From Pseudodesulfovibrio cashew (GTDB taxonomy: Bacteria > Desulfobacterota > Desulfovibrionia > Desulfovibrionales > Desulfovibrionaceae): DNA of 64,000 nucleotides. The position numbers were made by a program, and so were the translations under genes. Shown here piece after piece: positions 27,213-36,953 of this stretch. The stretch's first letter is position 1. The number at the start of each line of letters is the position of its first letter. The notes below the pieces were generated by a model. It worked only from the letters and a program-made list of their open reading frames with translations. It did not search any database and had not been told where the DNA came from. The DNA lies in assembly GCF_009762795.1 (NCBI RefSeq), contig NZ_CP046400.1, forward strand, positions 496,001 through 560,000. The letters run 5' to 3'.

Positions 27213-28694
27213 ATGAAAACCCTCAAGCGATTATACGGTTTCTTTAACTCCTCTCACGGCAGCCTTAGCGATAAAGTCCTTCGTTCAGCGGCATGGCTGG
27301 GCATTGGAAGTGTGGTTGTCAACACCCTGGTTCTTGTTCGATCCATCATCTTGGCAAGACTGTTGCTCCCCGAAGTTTTTGGCCTCATGACCACCGCCTT
27401 TATGATCATGCGGCTCGCAAACGTTTTTACGCAAACAGGCCTGAACACGGCGCTCATCCAACGCAAGGAGTCCATAGAGGACGCCAAAAGCACGGCCTTT
27501 ATTCTCACGCTGCTGCGCGGAATGCTGCTTTATGGCGTCTTCTATCTGTTCTCCCCGTTCATAAGCAAATTCTACGGCGATCCCATTCTGGAAACTATGC
27601 TCAAGGTGCTGGCAATAACGTTCATCTTCTCCAGTGCCTTAAACATCAATATCATCACCTCCAAACGGGAAGTCGACTTCAAGACCGTTTCGATCTACAC
27701 GCAATTTTCAAGCATCATATCATTTATCGTTACGATCACTATGGTCTACATCAAGCCGGACCTTTGGTCTCTGGTTATTGCACAGGTGATATGCTCCTTC
27801 ATAAACATGCTCCTGTCGTATTACTTCTTCCCCATAGAAAAAAAATTCGACTTCAATTTCAACATTGCAAAAGAACTCATTCAGTTCGGCAAATACATGA
27901 CGGGCATTTCCATAGCCACATTCCTGACCACGGAAATCGATAACTTCACGGTGGGTAAAGTCATCGGCATGGAACCCCTCGGATATTATATCCAGGCGTA
28001 TACGCTGGCCAACCTCCCTTCAACGCACATCACGAGCATTCTTGGGAACATCATCACGCCCGCATACAGCAAACTGCAGGGAAGCCTGGACCTTCTGGTT
28101 GTCGCTTACCTCAAAGTCCTACGGGTCATAAGCAGCATCGTCATCCCCGCTGCTTTCGGCCTGTTCTTCCTCGCGAGCGACATTATCCTCATTTTGTACG
28201 GAGAGAGGTGGGCGCCAGCGATATTGCCGCTTAAAGTATTATGTGTCTTCGGCCTGATCAGGTCCGTTGCCTCGACAACAGGGCCCCTGTTCATTGCCAT
28301 CGGCAAACCCAACCTCGTCTACCGAATCCAGACCTACAAACTCATTTTCATTTGCCTGCTCATCTACCCACTGACCCGGTTGTACGGGATCGTGGGAACA
28401 AGCTATGCCGTCATGATTCCCATGGTTTGCGAGCAATTCCTGCTCTGGAGCATGATCGTCAAGGAATTTCCGTTACAACTCAACTCGCTATTTTCGGCCT
28501 TTCGAGGGCCCGTCTGCTCTTCCTTGATTATGCTCTTATATTTGCATTACGTTGATCCGGGCGATCTGAGTCCCATGAATCTTGCTTTCAAAGTGCTGTC
28601 CGGGGCCGCAGTGTACGGAATCGCCTTTTTGACTCTGTTCTATAAGGACACGAAAACAATCTACCGTTCTTTCATCAAGAAAAGGCAATTATAA
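27213..28694 (+). CDS. Wzx/MurJ-like polysaccharide flippase
   Basis: 493 residues with about 12 to 14 hydrophobic helices and few long loops. The start KVLRSAAWLGIGSVVVNTLVLVRSIILARLLLPEVFGLM resembles the RfbX/Polysacc_synt family (WzxC-type: long-chain exporters that open with an ILARLLxPxxFG segment). It would flip undecaprenyl-linked glycan units across the inner membrane. The downstream GT2 start overlaps its stop. The 200 bp upstream shows no credible gene. Confidence 0.88.
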   Translation: MKTLKRLYGFFNSSHGSLSDKVLRSAAWLGIGSVVVNTLVLVRSIILARLLLPEVFGLMTTAFMIMRLANVFTQTGLNTALIQRKESIEDAKSTAFILTLLRGMLLYGVFYLFSPFISKFYGDPILETMLKVLAITFIFSSALNINIITSKREVDFKTVSIYTQFSSIISFIVTITMVYIKPDLWSLVIAQVICSFINMLLSYYFFPIEKKFDFNFNIAKELIQFGKYMTGISIATFLTTEIDNFTVGKVIGMEPLGYYIQAYTLANLPSTHITSILGNIITPAYSKLQGSLDLLVVAYLKVLRVISSIVIPAAFGLFFLASDIILILYGERWAPAILPLKVLCVFGLIRSVASTTGPLFIAIGKPNLVYRIQTYKLIFICLLIYPLTRLYGIVGTSYAVMIPMVCEQFLLWSMIVKEFPLQLNSLFSAFRGPVCSSLIMLLYLHYVDPGDLSPMNLAFKVLSGAAVYGIAFLTLFYKDTKTIYRSFIKKRQL

Positions 28695-29614
28695 TGGATA
28701 TCTCTGTCTTGGTTTGCACCTGGAACAACTGCCGACTCCTACGCCGGACTCTTGATTCGATTCTGGCCAACGACACAACGGCGGGTTTCGAAATTGTCGT
28801 GGTGAATAACAACTCGACTGACGAGACGGCCTCAATTCTCCAGTCCTACGAAGGGCACAAGAACGTGGTTACCGTGCTTGAACCGCGCCAGGGCGTGAGC
28901 TATGCCAAAAACGCAGGACTACAGCATTGTAATGGTCGCCTGATAGTGCTGACCGACGATGACGTCGTCGTCCCCCCACACTGGCTGGAAGAGTATTGGA
29001 AAGCCTTCAGCCAGGACGAATCCGCACAACGCTTCTGGGGAGGGCCGATAGAAAGCGAGTTTGAAACCCATGATTTCGACCGGGAATTGCTCAACTATGC
29101 GCCGGGATCGGTCAAAGGGCTTGATCTCGGAACGCAACAGAAGAGTATCGACCGGAAGAACCTGTTTCTCGGAGCCAACTGGGCGCTTTCGAAAGAAGCC
29201 TGCTTAGCCATGGGGGGATTCAACAACAACCTTGGGCAGAACCCTTCCCTCACCTATCCACGTATCGGCGAGGAAAGCGAACTGATAGAGCGGTTGATGC
29301 GGGCTGGCTACGAAGGGATCTATCTGCCGACCATCAAAATTTTACATTTCGTCCCGGAGACCAAGCTGACTCTGAAACACATCTGCGACAGACGAAGAGC
29401 TCTTGGGCATTACAAAGCGATCCACAGCGGTGCCGCATATCCCGGCCGGAAGGTCTTCGGCATCCCCACTTGGCTCTACAAGAAATATGTATTTCATGTT
29501 GCTGCAAAATATCTGGCACGGCCCTTCTCAAGAAAAGAGTACATCCGTCATGCCGCCAGACTGTCACACATAGTTGGCGAGATGCACGGCCTGGCCTCAA
29601 AAGGTCAAAGCTAG
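28694..29614 (+). CDS. Glycosyltransferase family 2
   Basis: 306 residues of GT-A fold: MDISVLVCTWNNCRLLRRTLDSI at the N-terminus, VVNNNSTDETASIL, and the DDD metal site in LIVLTDDDVVVPPHW. The acceptor-side motif is GEESELIERLMRAGYEGIYLP. The start overlaps the flippase stop by 1 bp (TAATGG), so it is translationally coupled. It is an inverting transferase on the cytoplasmic membrane face; the sugar is unknown. It is related to the next gene and the two may be old duplicates. Confidence 0.9.
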   Translation: MDISVLVCTWNNCRLLRRTLDSILANDTTAGFEIVVVNNNSTDETASILQSYEGHKNVVTVLEPRQGVSYAKNAGLQHCNGRLIVLTDDDVVVPPHWLEEYWKAFSQDESAQRFWGGPIESEFETHDFDRELLNYAPGSVKGLDLGTQQKSIDRKNLFLGANWALSKEACLAMGGFNNNLGQNPSLTYPRIGEESELIERLMRAGYEGIYLPTIKILHFVPETKLTLKHICDRRRALGHYKAIHSGAAYPGRKVFGIPTWLYKKYVFHVAAKYLARPFSRKEYIRHAARLSHIVGEMHGLASKGQS

Positions 29615-29695
29615 AACCGGTTGACGCGACCAATCCGACTTGCCGGGAAACGCCAATAGAAATTGCAAAGAAATCCTTGTTCCGGGAGGAACCGA

Positions 29696-30619
29696 GTGAA
29701 AATAGACGTGCTCATGGCAACATACAATGGCGAGCAGACTCTGGCCGCAGTCCTAGATGGCTACAGAAAAGTTATGCCCCCCGAGCAAGGTTGGCAACTC
29801 GTAATCGTGGACAACGCCAGCACCGATGGAACGAGAAGCCTCATCAAGTCCTATGAAAACGACCTGCCGATCACTTATCTTTACGAAGCCAAACCGGGAA
29901 AGAACTCCGCTCTCAACACAGGAATAAAATCGCTGCAGGGCGATCTCGTCATCCTTACCGACGACGATGCCATACCCTGCCCCGACCTCCTGGTTCAATA
30001 CCGGGAGGTGGCGGAATCCGAGGTAGACGTGTCCATCTTCTCCGGTAAGGTCATGCCGGACTGGAGAAAAGAACCACCTCTGTGGATGGTAGACTCAATT
30101 CCATTGACGACCGCCTACAGTCTCAACGCAGGCAAACACTCCGAAGGAAGCATCCCTCCCACGAGTGTGCTTGGTCCGAACATGGCGGTAAGAAGGGAAA
30201 TCTTCGAGAGAGGATTCCGGTTTGACGAGTCGATAGGCCCATGCGGATCAAGTTACGCCATGGGGAGTGAAACCGAGTTCTGCACAAGACTGCACGGGCA
30301 TGGTTACAACTGCCATTTCAGCGAGCGTCCCTGCGTCAGTCACATCATCCGGGACTACCAGGTCAACGGCAAGTGGCTGCTGAAAAGGTCATTTCAAAAC
30401 GGACGGGGCGCAGCCAACCGGGATCTTCGCAATGCCCCTGGCGAATTCCGACTCTTGGCCGGAATACCCAAGCATTACATAAAGCATGCCGCGATCAGGA
30501 CGGGGACGGTTATCCTCTCCCTCTTCTCCTTTGACAAGACGAAGATCTTTACCTCCCTTTGGGAGTGCAGCAGTGCACTAGGCCGAATCTATGAAGCGCT
30601 GAAGCTTAGGGGGACTTGA
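29696..30619 (+). CDS. Glycosyltransferase family 2
   Basis: 307 residues. I chose the GTG start at 29696 because GGGAGGA lies 5 nt upstream and the encoded (V)KIDVLMATYNGEQTLAAVL is the normal GT2 beginning; the ATG 33 bp further left has no SD. DNASTDGTRSLI and the LVILTDDDAIPCPDLL metal site follow. The C-terminal region (GSETEFCTRLHGHGYNCHF) parallels that of the preceding GT2. It is probably the last gene of the galE-flippase-GT2-GT2 operon, and it converges on the next operon with only 8 bp between stops. Confidence 0.9.
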   Translation: MKIDVLMATYNGEQTLAAVLDGYRKVMPPEQGWQLVIVDNASTDGTRSLIKSYENDLPITYLYEAKPGKNSALNTGIKSLQGDLVILTDDDAIPCPDLLVQYREVAESEVDVSIFSGKVMPDWRKEPPLWMVDSIPLTTAYSLNAGKHSEGSIPPTSVLGPNMAVRREIFERGFRFDESIGPCGSSYAMGSETEFCTRLHGHGYNCHFSERPCVSHIIRDYQVNGKWLLKRSFQNGRGAANRDLRNAPGEFRLLAGIPKHYIKHAAIRTGTVILSLFSFDKTKIFTSLWECSSALGRIYEALKLRGT

Positions 30620-30627
30620 TGCCGCCT

Positions 30628-31755
30628 TTAGCCCTCGGCCAATCTCTCTGATAACTTCTTGAATTCATTTTTCATTTCGAGATTCTGAAAGACCATCAGC
30701 TCGGGGGTCTGCAGGCCCGACATGCGCTCGAGCATGGCGTTGGCGTTCTTCATCAAAGAAATCAGGCTATGGGCGCCCTGTACAGTCTCGTAAGTGTTCA
30801 GTGCCACGTCATACTCATCCGCCACCTTTTCCCTGGCGGAAACAATGCGCGCCCGGTTCTTTTTCAAGTAGTCGGCATAGAGCAGGGCCGTGTCCCGCGT
30901 CAGCCTCTGGGCCTTGAGGTTCGACTGGTAGATCTTGCGGAATTTTTCAGGTTCGTTTGAGATCCTGTCTTCGGTCTTGTCCATGAGCGCTTCCTGTTTC
31001 TCCACGATGCCGTCGATCCTGACCAGGTAGACCTCGTCGATCTTGTGCTCGTACTGCTGGTAGAGATTGAGCAGAATGCGGAGCAGCAGCGTGTGCATTC
31101 CGTAATAGCGCTTGGCCATCTCGATCTCCTCCCCGGCCTGGGAGGTCAGCCGCTGGAGCTCCGTGGTGATGGTCTTGACGTTGTTGAACACCGAGACCAT
31201 TTGCACGTCGTCGTCACCCGTCACGCTGTAGACGAGAGTCTCCACCTGCTCGCGATCCACCTGCATGCCGAGCTTGCGCATTTCTTCCAGGAGCTGGCCG
31301 ACCAGTGCTTCGACCCGCTTGGCGTTGTCCTTCTCCCGGCCTTCCAGCTCCTTGATTTCCTCATCAATGGAAGTGACGTCCTTCTTCCACAGTTCCCACT
31401 TCTCGACCTTTTGAGGCGCAGCGAGACGCTCGGTGCGCAACTCGGCCACCTTCTTGCGGCAATTGAGGGAGTCCTGCTGCAACTCGGCGATGGCCGCCTT
31501 GGTCTCGGCCATGTCGGAGATACCGAGGATCTCGATGCACTCGTTAAGCAGGTCGTTGATATCGTCGTCCACGCTCTCCTTGTCTTCCTTGAACGGGTTC
31601 CAGGAGGAGTCCGGGACGTTTCCCCGCGCCTCCAGATCGGCCACGGCCTTGGAAAGCAGCGGATGGACGTCGTCCCATATTCCTTCAAGGGACGAAGCCG
31701 AAGCCGGGGCCGCAAAAAGCACCAGCATGAGGAGAGTAAGCACTACGCGTTTCAT
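30628..31755 (-). CDS. Secreted coiled-coil protein of unknown function
   Basis: 375 residues from ATG 31755 (GGAG upstream). A clear Sec signal peptide (MKRVVLTLLMLVLFAAPASA) precedes an almost wholly helical, highly charged protein with long heptad-like stretches (ELRTERLAAPQKVEKWELWK; EEIKELEGREKD region). There are two possible disulfide cysteines (NECIEIL and LNCRKKV). I recognise no family. It is the last gene of the six-gene operon reading from 42319, 65 bp after the small Asp-tail protein. A periplasmic structural or scaffold role is a guess. Confidence 0.7.
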   Translation of the reverse strand: MKRVVLTLLMLVLFAAPASASSLEGIWDDVHPLLSKAVADLEARGNVPDSSWNPFKEDKESVDDDINDLLNECIEILGISDMAETKAAIAELQQDSLNCRKKVAELRTERLAAPQKVEKWELWKKDVTSIDEEIKELEGREKDNAKRVEALVGQLLEEMRKLGMQVDREQVETLVYSVTGDDDVQMVSVFNNVKTITTELQRLTSQAGEEIEMAKRYYGMHTLLLRILLNLYQQYEHKIDEVYLVRIDGIVEKQEALMDKTEDRISNEPEKFRKIYQSNLKAQRLTRDTALLYADYLKKNRARIVSAREKVADEYDVALNTYETVQGAHSLISLMKNANAMLERMSGLQTPELMVFQNLEMKNEFKKLSERLAEG

Positions 31756-31819
31756 GAGAACTCCGAAAAAAGGCCGCGCCCGCACATTGCCGAACGGGAC
31801 GCGGCCGTTGCGTTACAGT

Positions 31820-32044
31820 CTAGTCGTCGTCATCGCTGCCGCCGTCATCATCGTACCCGTCGTCTTCAAGATCATCATCGTAATCCTGATGGGCACCACG
31901 ACTTCCGCCGCCACCGCCGCCCCGGCGGCCTTTTTTCACGCGGCGTTTCTTGCCGCCAATCCTAATGGTCTTTTTCTTTCCTCCGAATTTGAAGAAAAGA
32001 ATCAGCACGGCCACGATAATGACTATCCCCAATATGTTATCCAT
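31820..32044 (-). CDS. Small membrane protein with basic linker and Asp-rich tail
   Basis: 74 residues: a single helix MDNILGIVIIVAVLILFFKF, then a strongly basic stretch (GGKKRRVKKGRRGG), a Gly run, and an acidic tail dominated by Asp and Gly to the last residue. The basic stretch next to the helix predicts a cytoplasmic C-terminus (positive-inside). It is followed 65 bp later by the coiled-coil gene and lies 51 bp after the AIM24 gene, whose product ends in a very similar tail. No family recognised; the coding status is supported by context and composition. Confidence 0.65.
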   Translation of the reverse strand: MDNILGIVIIVAVLILFFKFGGKKKTIRIGGKKRRVKKGRRGGGGGGSRGAHQDYDDDLEDDGYDDDGGSDDDD

Positions 32045-32095
32045 CAGAACCCTCCCGAGGTTTCATACAGCAGGGGCCACAACGGCCCGGTCGGC

Positions 32096-32971
32096 CTAAT
32101 CGTCGTCGCCGTCGTCGTAATCGTAGTCGCCGTCGTCGTCATCGCCGCCTCCGCCGCCACCGCCGCGGCCTCCGGCGCCGCCCATACCCGCGGGAACGTA
32201 GGTCAGCATTTCATAGATGGACTGGGTCGGCGCAACCCACACCCGGCCGGAACCGGAGTAGGTGTGCAGCAGCCCTTCGCCGGAAACCGACGTGGAGAAC
32301 CAGGACTTGCTCGACTTCTGGACCGCGAACTCGACACTCTCGGAGCGCATGAAGGCGAACGTGCCGTCCACGCTGAGCTTTCCACCGCTCAGGTCCATGA
32401 TCTCCACCTCGTCAAGCGGCACGGGCGAAAGCACCACGGCAATGCCGATGCCGGAAATCTTGGTCTGGAAGAACCCCTTGCCCCCGAAGAAACCGGCGGA
32501 GATCTTCTTCTGCTTGGCGATGGAGATGTCGAGATCGCCGCTGCCCGCAAAGAAATACCCCTTGTCCACGATGACCCCGCCCTCAAGGCCGCCGATCTCG
32601 TGCAGGAAGTAGTGGCCGAAGGTCGGCTCCAGGTAGACGTCGCCCGTGCCGCTGATCTCGTTGACGAAAAAGGTCTCGCCAGTGAGCGTCTTGCGCAGCA
32701 GGCCCTTCATCATCCCGCCGCCGCTGCTGGTCTTCATCTCCAGGTTGCCCTGCATGAAGTAGAGCGCGCCCGGCTCGAGACGAATCTTGGAATTGTTCAG
32801 GCGGATTCTGACCACCTTGGCCTTCATCCCCGCCTTGTTGGCGAAGTAGAGCCGCTCCGCCGCAAAGGTGTTCCAATATCCCTTGAGCTCCTGCAGCTCC
32901 AGGATCTCGAAGACAGTCCCGTCCTGGGCCGTCTTCGACGCCGTGATTTCGAATTTCCCTTTCAACGACAT
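32096..32971 (-). CDS. AIM24/TIGR00266-family protein with acidic C-terminal tail
   Basis: 291 residues. Residues about 30-255 show the repeated beta-strand pattern of the AIM24 family (ALYFMQGNLEMK, GETFFVNEISGTGDVYL, YFFAGSGDLDISI, GEGLLHTYSGSGRVWVAPT), a two-layer beta-helix like the TRAP-type fold. The tail is a Gly run followed by about 15 residues of nearly pure Asp with Tyr and Gly. AIM24 proteins are widespread in bacteria, and their biochemical role is not established. No signal peptide is seen. It is the fourth gene of the operon. Confidence 0.8.
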   Translation of the reverse strand: MSLKGKFEITASKTAQDGTVFEILELQELKGYWNTFAAERLYFANKAGMKAKVVRIRLNNSKIRLEPGALYFMQGNLEMKTSSGGGMMKGLLRKTLTGETFFVNEISGTGDVYLEPTFGHYFLHEIGGLEGGVIVDKGYFFAGSGDLDISIAKQKKISAGFFGGKGFFQTKISGIGIAVVLSPVPLDEVEIMDLSGGKLSVDGTFAFMRSESVEFAVQKSSKSWFSTSVSGEGLLHTYSGSGRVWVAPTQSIYEMLTYVPAGMGGAGGRGGGGGGGDDDDGDYDYDDGDDD

Positions 32972-32995
32972 GCACTCCTCCCAATTGATGTTGTC

Positions 32996-35900
32996 TTACC
33001 GTTTCCGATTCTTTTTCTTGTAGTCGGCAATGGCCTGAGCCACGCCGCACGCCTTCATGGCCGAGCTTTTGATGTTGAATCGCACGCAGCCGAAATTGCC
33101 ACCGATGCATGCGCCGCTGCCGCGATCGCAGGACGGGCTCTCCCCCTTGGTGAGCTGGGGATGGAACCGTGCCGAGACAATGCCTTTGCTGTTCCGGCAC
33201 ATGCAGTTGAGCAGATCGGTGCGCCCGATCTTCTCCATGAACTTGACGAACTTTTTCTCACCCGCATTCAGTTTGGCGATCTTGCCGCTGTAGTGCAGCG
33301 CGGCCCAGCTCTCCACCTTGGGTTTCCAGTCACACTTCTTCGCCAGTTCGCTCATTCCCCTGCGATAGGCGGACGGCCCTTTTTCCAACAGCACGCAGGC
33401 GAGCTTCTTCGACTCGTATCGAGGGGAGACCTTGCTGCACCCCTTGCCCCCGCTCCACTTGGCCATGTCAGTCTCGATGTCGTGCCGCATCCGGGCATAG
33501 GCTGCAAAAGCCTTGCCGTCCTTGCAGGTTCCCTCCATCCAGTTGGTGAAGGCCTCCTTCCCCTGCTGGTAGGTCGACTTCTGCTTGCGGGCCTCCTCCA
33601 ACTTGTTGAAGAGGGCTAGCGGACAATCCAACGTCTCGAAATCCTTTTTGATCTCTTTGGCAAACCGGGAAAAATCGCTGCCTTTCCGTTCCTTCTCACG
33701 CCAGGTCTCGAACTGCATCTTGAGGTAGGACTCGATCTCCTCATCGCTGATCTGCTCGGCCTTGAGCGCAGCTCCGCCGGTCGCAAGTGAGCGAATTTGG
33801 TGTCCTTCGGTCAAAGCCTTGCGCACCATGGGGTTCGTCGGGTTGGCGATCATCAGTTCGCGCACCTTGTGATAAGGGAAGGCGTATCCCCGGCTCAGGC
33901 CCGCCCAAACCGCGTCGCCCTCCTTGCCGCCGTCGAAAGCCTCCTTGTACCCCGCGTAGAGGTTGCGGGTGGTGTCGTCCACGATGAAATCGCGCATGGC
34001 GACCATGCCTTCGTATCCTGCGGTGCCCACGGCCAGCGCCGTGGCCGTGGCCGGATGCATCTGCATGGCCGACGAGGTCAGCGTCCAGATGGCGCGCTTG
34101 TAGTCGGAGCCGCCTTCCACCACGGCAGTGCCCGTGTCCACGTTGAGCCCCACGTTCATGGCGTCCGGGGCTTCCTCCAGCCGCCTGATGAACGGGTCGC
34201 TGCCGATGGCCGCCCGCATCCTGTTCAGGAACTCGGCCTTTTTCCCGGCGGGCAGTTTCTTCACGTACTTGAGCAGCATCTCGTCCGCGGTCTTGCGGAC
34301 CGAGTTGAAGCAGGCCGCGTCGCCGCAGGCGGTCATCAGGTTCTTGATGACCATGGTCATGGACTGGAGGACCACGTCGGTGTAGTCGCCCTTCTGCATG
34401 GCGGCGATGGCAGCCCCGCCGTGGGTATAGGTATCGTTGGCCATGTTGATGGCCTGGTTGATCTTTTCGCCGGACTTGATCGGCAGCTTCCACTTGGTGG
34501 CAAAAGTCATGGCCATGTTGGTCAGCGCCTGGGCGAACTGGTTGTCCCGCCCCAGGGTCAGGTCGAGCTTGGTCATGATCTCGATTTCCCGGTCTATGCA
34601 TTCGCTGTCCACCTGATGGGCCACGGTCCGCAGCATGGGCGGCGTGGCATCGGTGACGTCGGCATGGAGATAGACGGCCTGGTCGGGATAGTACTGCCTG
34701 AGCAGGTCGAGGAACTCCTCCCGAAGCTGGGCGGTCTTGCCGCACTGGGAGCAATTGCCCAAGGCCTCGCCCCCGTCTCCCGGCTCGATATCCACCACCG
34801 GAATCTCGGGGACATGGAAAAACTGCTCGAACTGCTCGTCCGTAATCTCGAATTCGTCGTATTCCGGCAGGGAATCCAGCAGGGCCTGTGCCTCGGCTTC
34901 CGCTTCGGCATCCCCCTGCCCCTCCGCAAGGGCTGGCAGGACCTCCACCGGGAGGGTGATCATCACCTGATTGGCGTCCGCGCCGCCGTACATGCGCAGT
35001 TCATAAGGGCCGGGGTCGGCGGGAAGGCCGAAGTCGAACACGCCCTCGTCGGCGTACATCAGGCTCTTGCGGGCCAACGCCGCCTTGTAGGCAGCGTTGC
35101 CGTCGGCGGGCGTGCCCTTGCGCACGAACCCGATCCAGGACTTGGACGACCAGTCCTTGCGCGAAACGTATTCCACCTCCATGGAACCGAATGCCCTGGC
35201 CTCGGCGGACATGATCTTCATGGACGGCTCGCGGTCCGCATAGCCGGAGGGGAGCACCACCTCGAATCCGGCCACGAAAACTTCCTTGCTGGAGGAGCCG
35301 TTGCCGTCGAGCATGCGCAGTTCGTACCTGCCGGGCTGCTTGGGCGCGACGACCTTCCATGTGCCGGTCTTTGTCTGGCGCAAATTGAGATAAGCGATGT
35401 CGTGCTTGTCGTTGACCCCGGAGTTGCCGTGGGGGACATCGGCCGGGACCAACGCGATCCACGCCTTGGCCGGCCAGTCCGGCATGGCGTTGTAGACCAC
35501 CGAAAAAGCCCTGCCCGATTCATAGGCCTCCGAATCCAGTGCGATGAGAGGCTTGCCGCCCCACTGCACCTCGCGGACCTCGAAGTCCGAAGAGGTCAGC
35601 TCCTGGCCGTCGTTGCCCCAATGGGAATACAGACGCAGGGAATATTTCCCAGGCTCCCTGGGCGCGCCAAAACCGAGCACGCCATCCTTGGCGTCCTTGA
35701 CCATGACGTATCCCTTGTGCAGGCGGGAGACCACGCCGAACAGGCCGTGCTCGGCTTCAGCCGGAACCAGGGCCACAAACGCCTTGGACGCATCTACCGT
35801 CTCCTCCGGAACCTCGGCGGCGATGAACTCGCCCGGCCCGAACACCGCCCTCGGGATGAACAGGGCCGGAACCGGTGTATCCTCATCGGGAACCACCTTG

Positions 35901-36940
35901 ATCGAGATCCTGGCCAGGACATTGGCGTCCTTGGCCGTGGAGTCGGTCATGATCAATTCATAACAGCCAGGCCGGGCCGGGACCGAGAGGGAGAACATGC
36001 CGTGGGAATGGCTCCCCAGGCGGTTGCCCTGGAGTTTCCCTGAAAAATCTACGAATTCATCCTTGATCGCTTTCCCTGCCGGATACAGGCCGTACCACGC
36101 ATACGGAGTGCCGGGTCCGTCAAAACCGATCCAGACGGATTCCCGGGCGAAATACTGCTCCTGGACGTTATTGAACCCATATCCCTCTTCGCTCACTTCG
36201 TTGAACGGCTCGCAGGGGATCTCCGGGATGGGAATGCCGTCCTCCGGCCCGGCGGGCTGCACGGAGTCCACCCCGAACAGGGAGGCCATGACCCGGTTGT
36301 ACAAGTCAGCAACGGTGCGTTTGGCCGCCGCGACCTCGTCCGAGGCCATGACCTCGGCGGATTTCTCCCGGGCCGCGTCCCACATCTCACCCGCTTCCTT
36401 TTTGGCGGACTGCATCTCTTCGGACGCCATGACCTCGGCGGACTTTTCCTTGGTGGCGTCCCAGAGCTCTCCGGCTCCCTGTTTCATGGACTGCATCTCT
36501 TCCGAGTCCATGGCGTCCTTTGCCTTTGCCTTGGCAGCGCCCCACAGGCTCGACGCGGAGGAGAACAGGGAAGCGCCCACTCCCTGACGGGTCCAGGCGC
36601 CAAGGCCGGTCATGGCGTCGCCGGACACGGTCATGGTCTGCGGCTTCCATTCCGGCTCGCCGCCCATGCTCCGCCACTTGGCCTCGCCCTGATACACATC
36701 GGGATCAGCGGTGGGGTGCATCCGGAAGGAGACCTCCCCTGCGGAAAAGCCGAACTCGGCCGCCGGGCCGGGGTCGGCCACCACGCCTTCGATCTCCCCG
36801 GAGTCTCCCTCGCGGAAGGACACGCTGTGTCCGTCGTCCCGCTCCCAGGTTCCGATGATGGAGAGATCATCCGCCAGGGCGGGAAATGCCCCCGACAAGA
36901 CGACACACAAGGCCAGCAGCAATGCGGAGATACGAGTCAT
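32996..36940 (-). CDS. Giant secreted multidomain protein (1314 aa), unknown function
   Basis: Signal peptide MTRISALLLALCVVLSGAFPALA. Residues about 25-115 form a beta domain. Residues about 140-215 are three 27-residue amphipathic repeats, with Met-x-Ser-[ED]-Glu at 144, 171 and 198. About 250-690 hold four Ig-like beta-sandwich units, each with W-[IV]-[GA]-[FL] early and a PG-x-[YC]-x-LR end (PGRYELRML, PGPYELRMY). Residues about 700-760 are an acidic linker with a CSQC pair. The last ~550 residues are helical with many Cys and a very basic end (KKKNRKR). The product is probably periplasmic or surface-bound. No catalytic motif found. Confidence 0.75.
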   Translation of the reverse strand: MTRISALLLALCVVLSGAFPALADDLSIIGTWERDDGHSVSFREGDSGEIEGVVADPGPAAEFGFSAGEVSFRMHPTADPDVYQGEAKWRSMGGEPEWKPQTMTVSGDAMTGLGAWTRQGVGASLFSSASSLWGAAKAKAKDAMDSEEMQSMKQGAGELWDATKEKSAEVMASEEMQSAKKEAGEMWDAAREKSAEVMASDEVAAAKRTVADLYNRVMASLFGVDSVQPAGPEDGIPIPEIPCEPFNEVSEEGYGFNNVQEQYFARESVWIGFDGPGTPYAWYGLYPAGKAIKDEFVDFSGKLQGNRLGSHSHGMFSLSVPARPGCYELIMTDSTAKDANVLARISIKVVPDEDTPVPALFIPRAVFGPGEFIAAEVPEETVDASKAFVALVPAEAEHGLFGVVSRLHKGYVMVKDAKDGVLGFGAPREPGKYSLRLYSHWGNDGQELTSSDFEVREVQWGGKPLIALDSEAYESGRAFSVVYNAMPDWPAKAWIALVPADVPHGNSGVNDKHDIAYLNLRQTKTGTWKVVAPKQPGRYELRMLDGNGSSSKEVFVAGFEVVLPSGYADREPSMKIMSAEARAFGSMEVEYVSRKDWSSKSWIGFVRKGTPADGNAAYKAALARKSLMYADEGVFDFGLPADPGPYELRMYGGADANQVMITLPVEVLPALAEGQGDAEAEAEAQALLDSLPEYDEFEITDEQFEQFFHVPEIPVVDIEPGDGGEALGNCSQCGKTAQLREEFLDLLRQYYPDQAVYLHADVTDATPPMLRTVAHQVDSECIDREIEIMTKLDLTLGRDNQFAQALTNMAMTFATKWKLPIKSGEKINQAINMANDTYTHGGAAIAAMQKGDYTDVVLQSMTMVIKNLMTACGDAACFNSVRKTADEMLLKYVKKLPAGKKAEFLNRMRAAIGSDPFIRRLEEAPDAMNVGLNVDTGTAVVEGGSDYKRAIWTLTSSAMQMHPATATALAVGTAGYEGMVAMRDFIVDDTTRNLYAGYKEAFDGGKEGDAVWAGLSRGYAFPYHKVRELMIANPTNPMVRKALTEGHQIRSLATGGAALKAEQISDEEIESYLKMQFETWREKERKGSDFSRFAKEIKKDFETLDCPLALFNKLEEARKQKSTYQQGKEAFTNWMEGTCKDGKAFAAYARMRHDIETDMAKWSGGKGCSKVSPRYESKKLACVLLEKGPSAYRRGMSELAKKCDWKPKVESWAALHYSGKIAKLNAGEKKFVKFMEKIGRTDLLNCMCRNSKGIVSARFHPQLTKGESPSCDRGSGACIGGNFGCVRFNIKSSAMKACGVAQAIADYKKKNRKR

Positions 36941-36953
36941 GACAATCCCTCGG

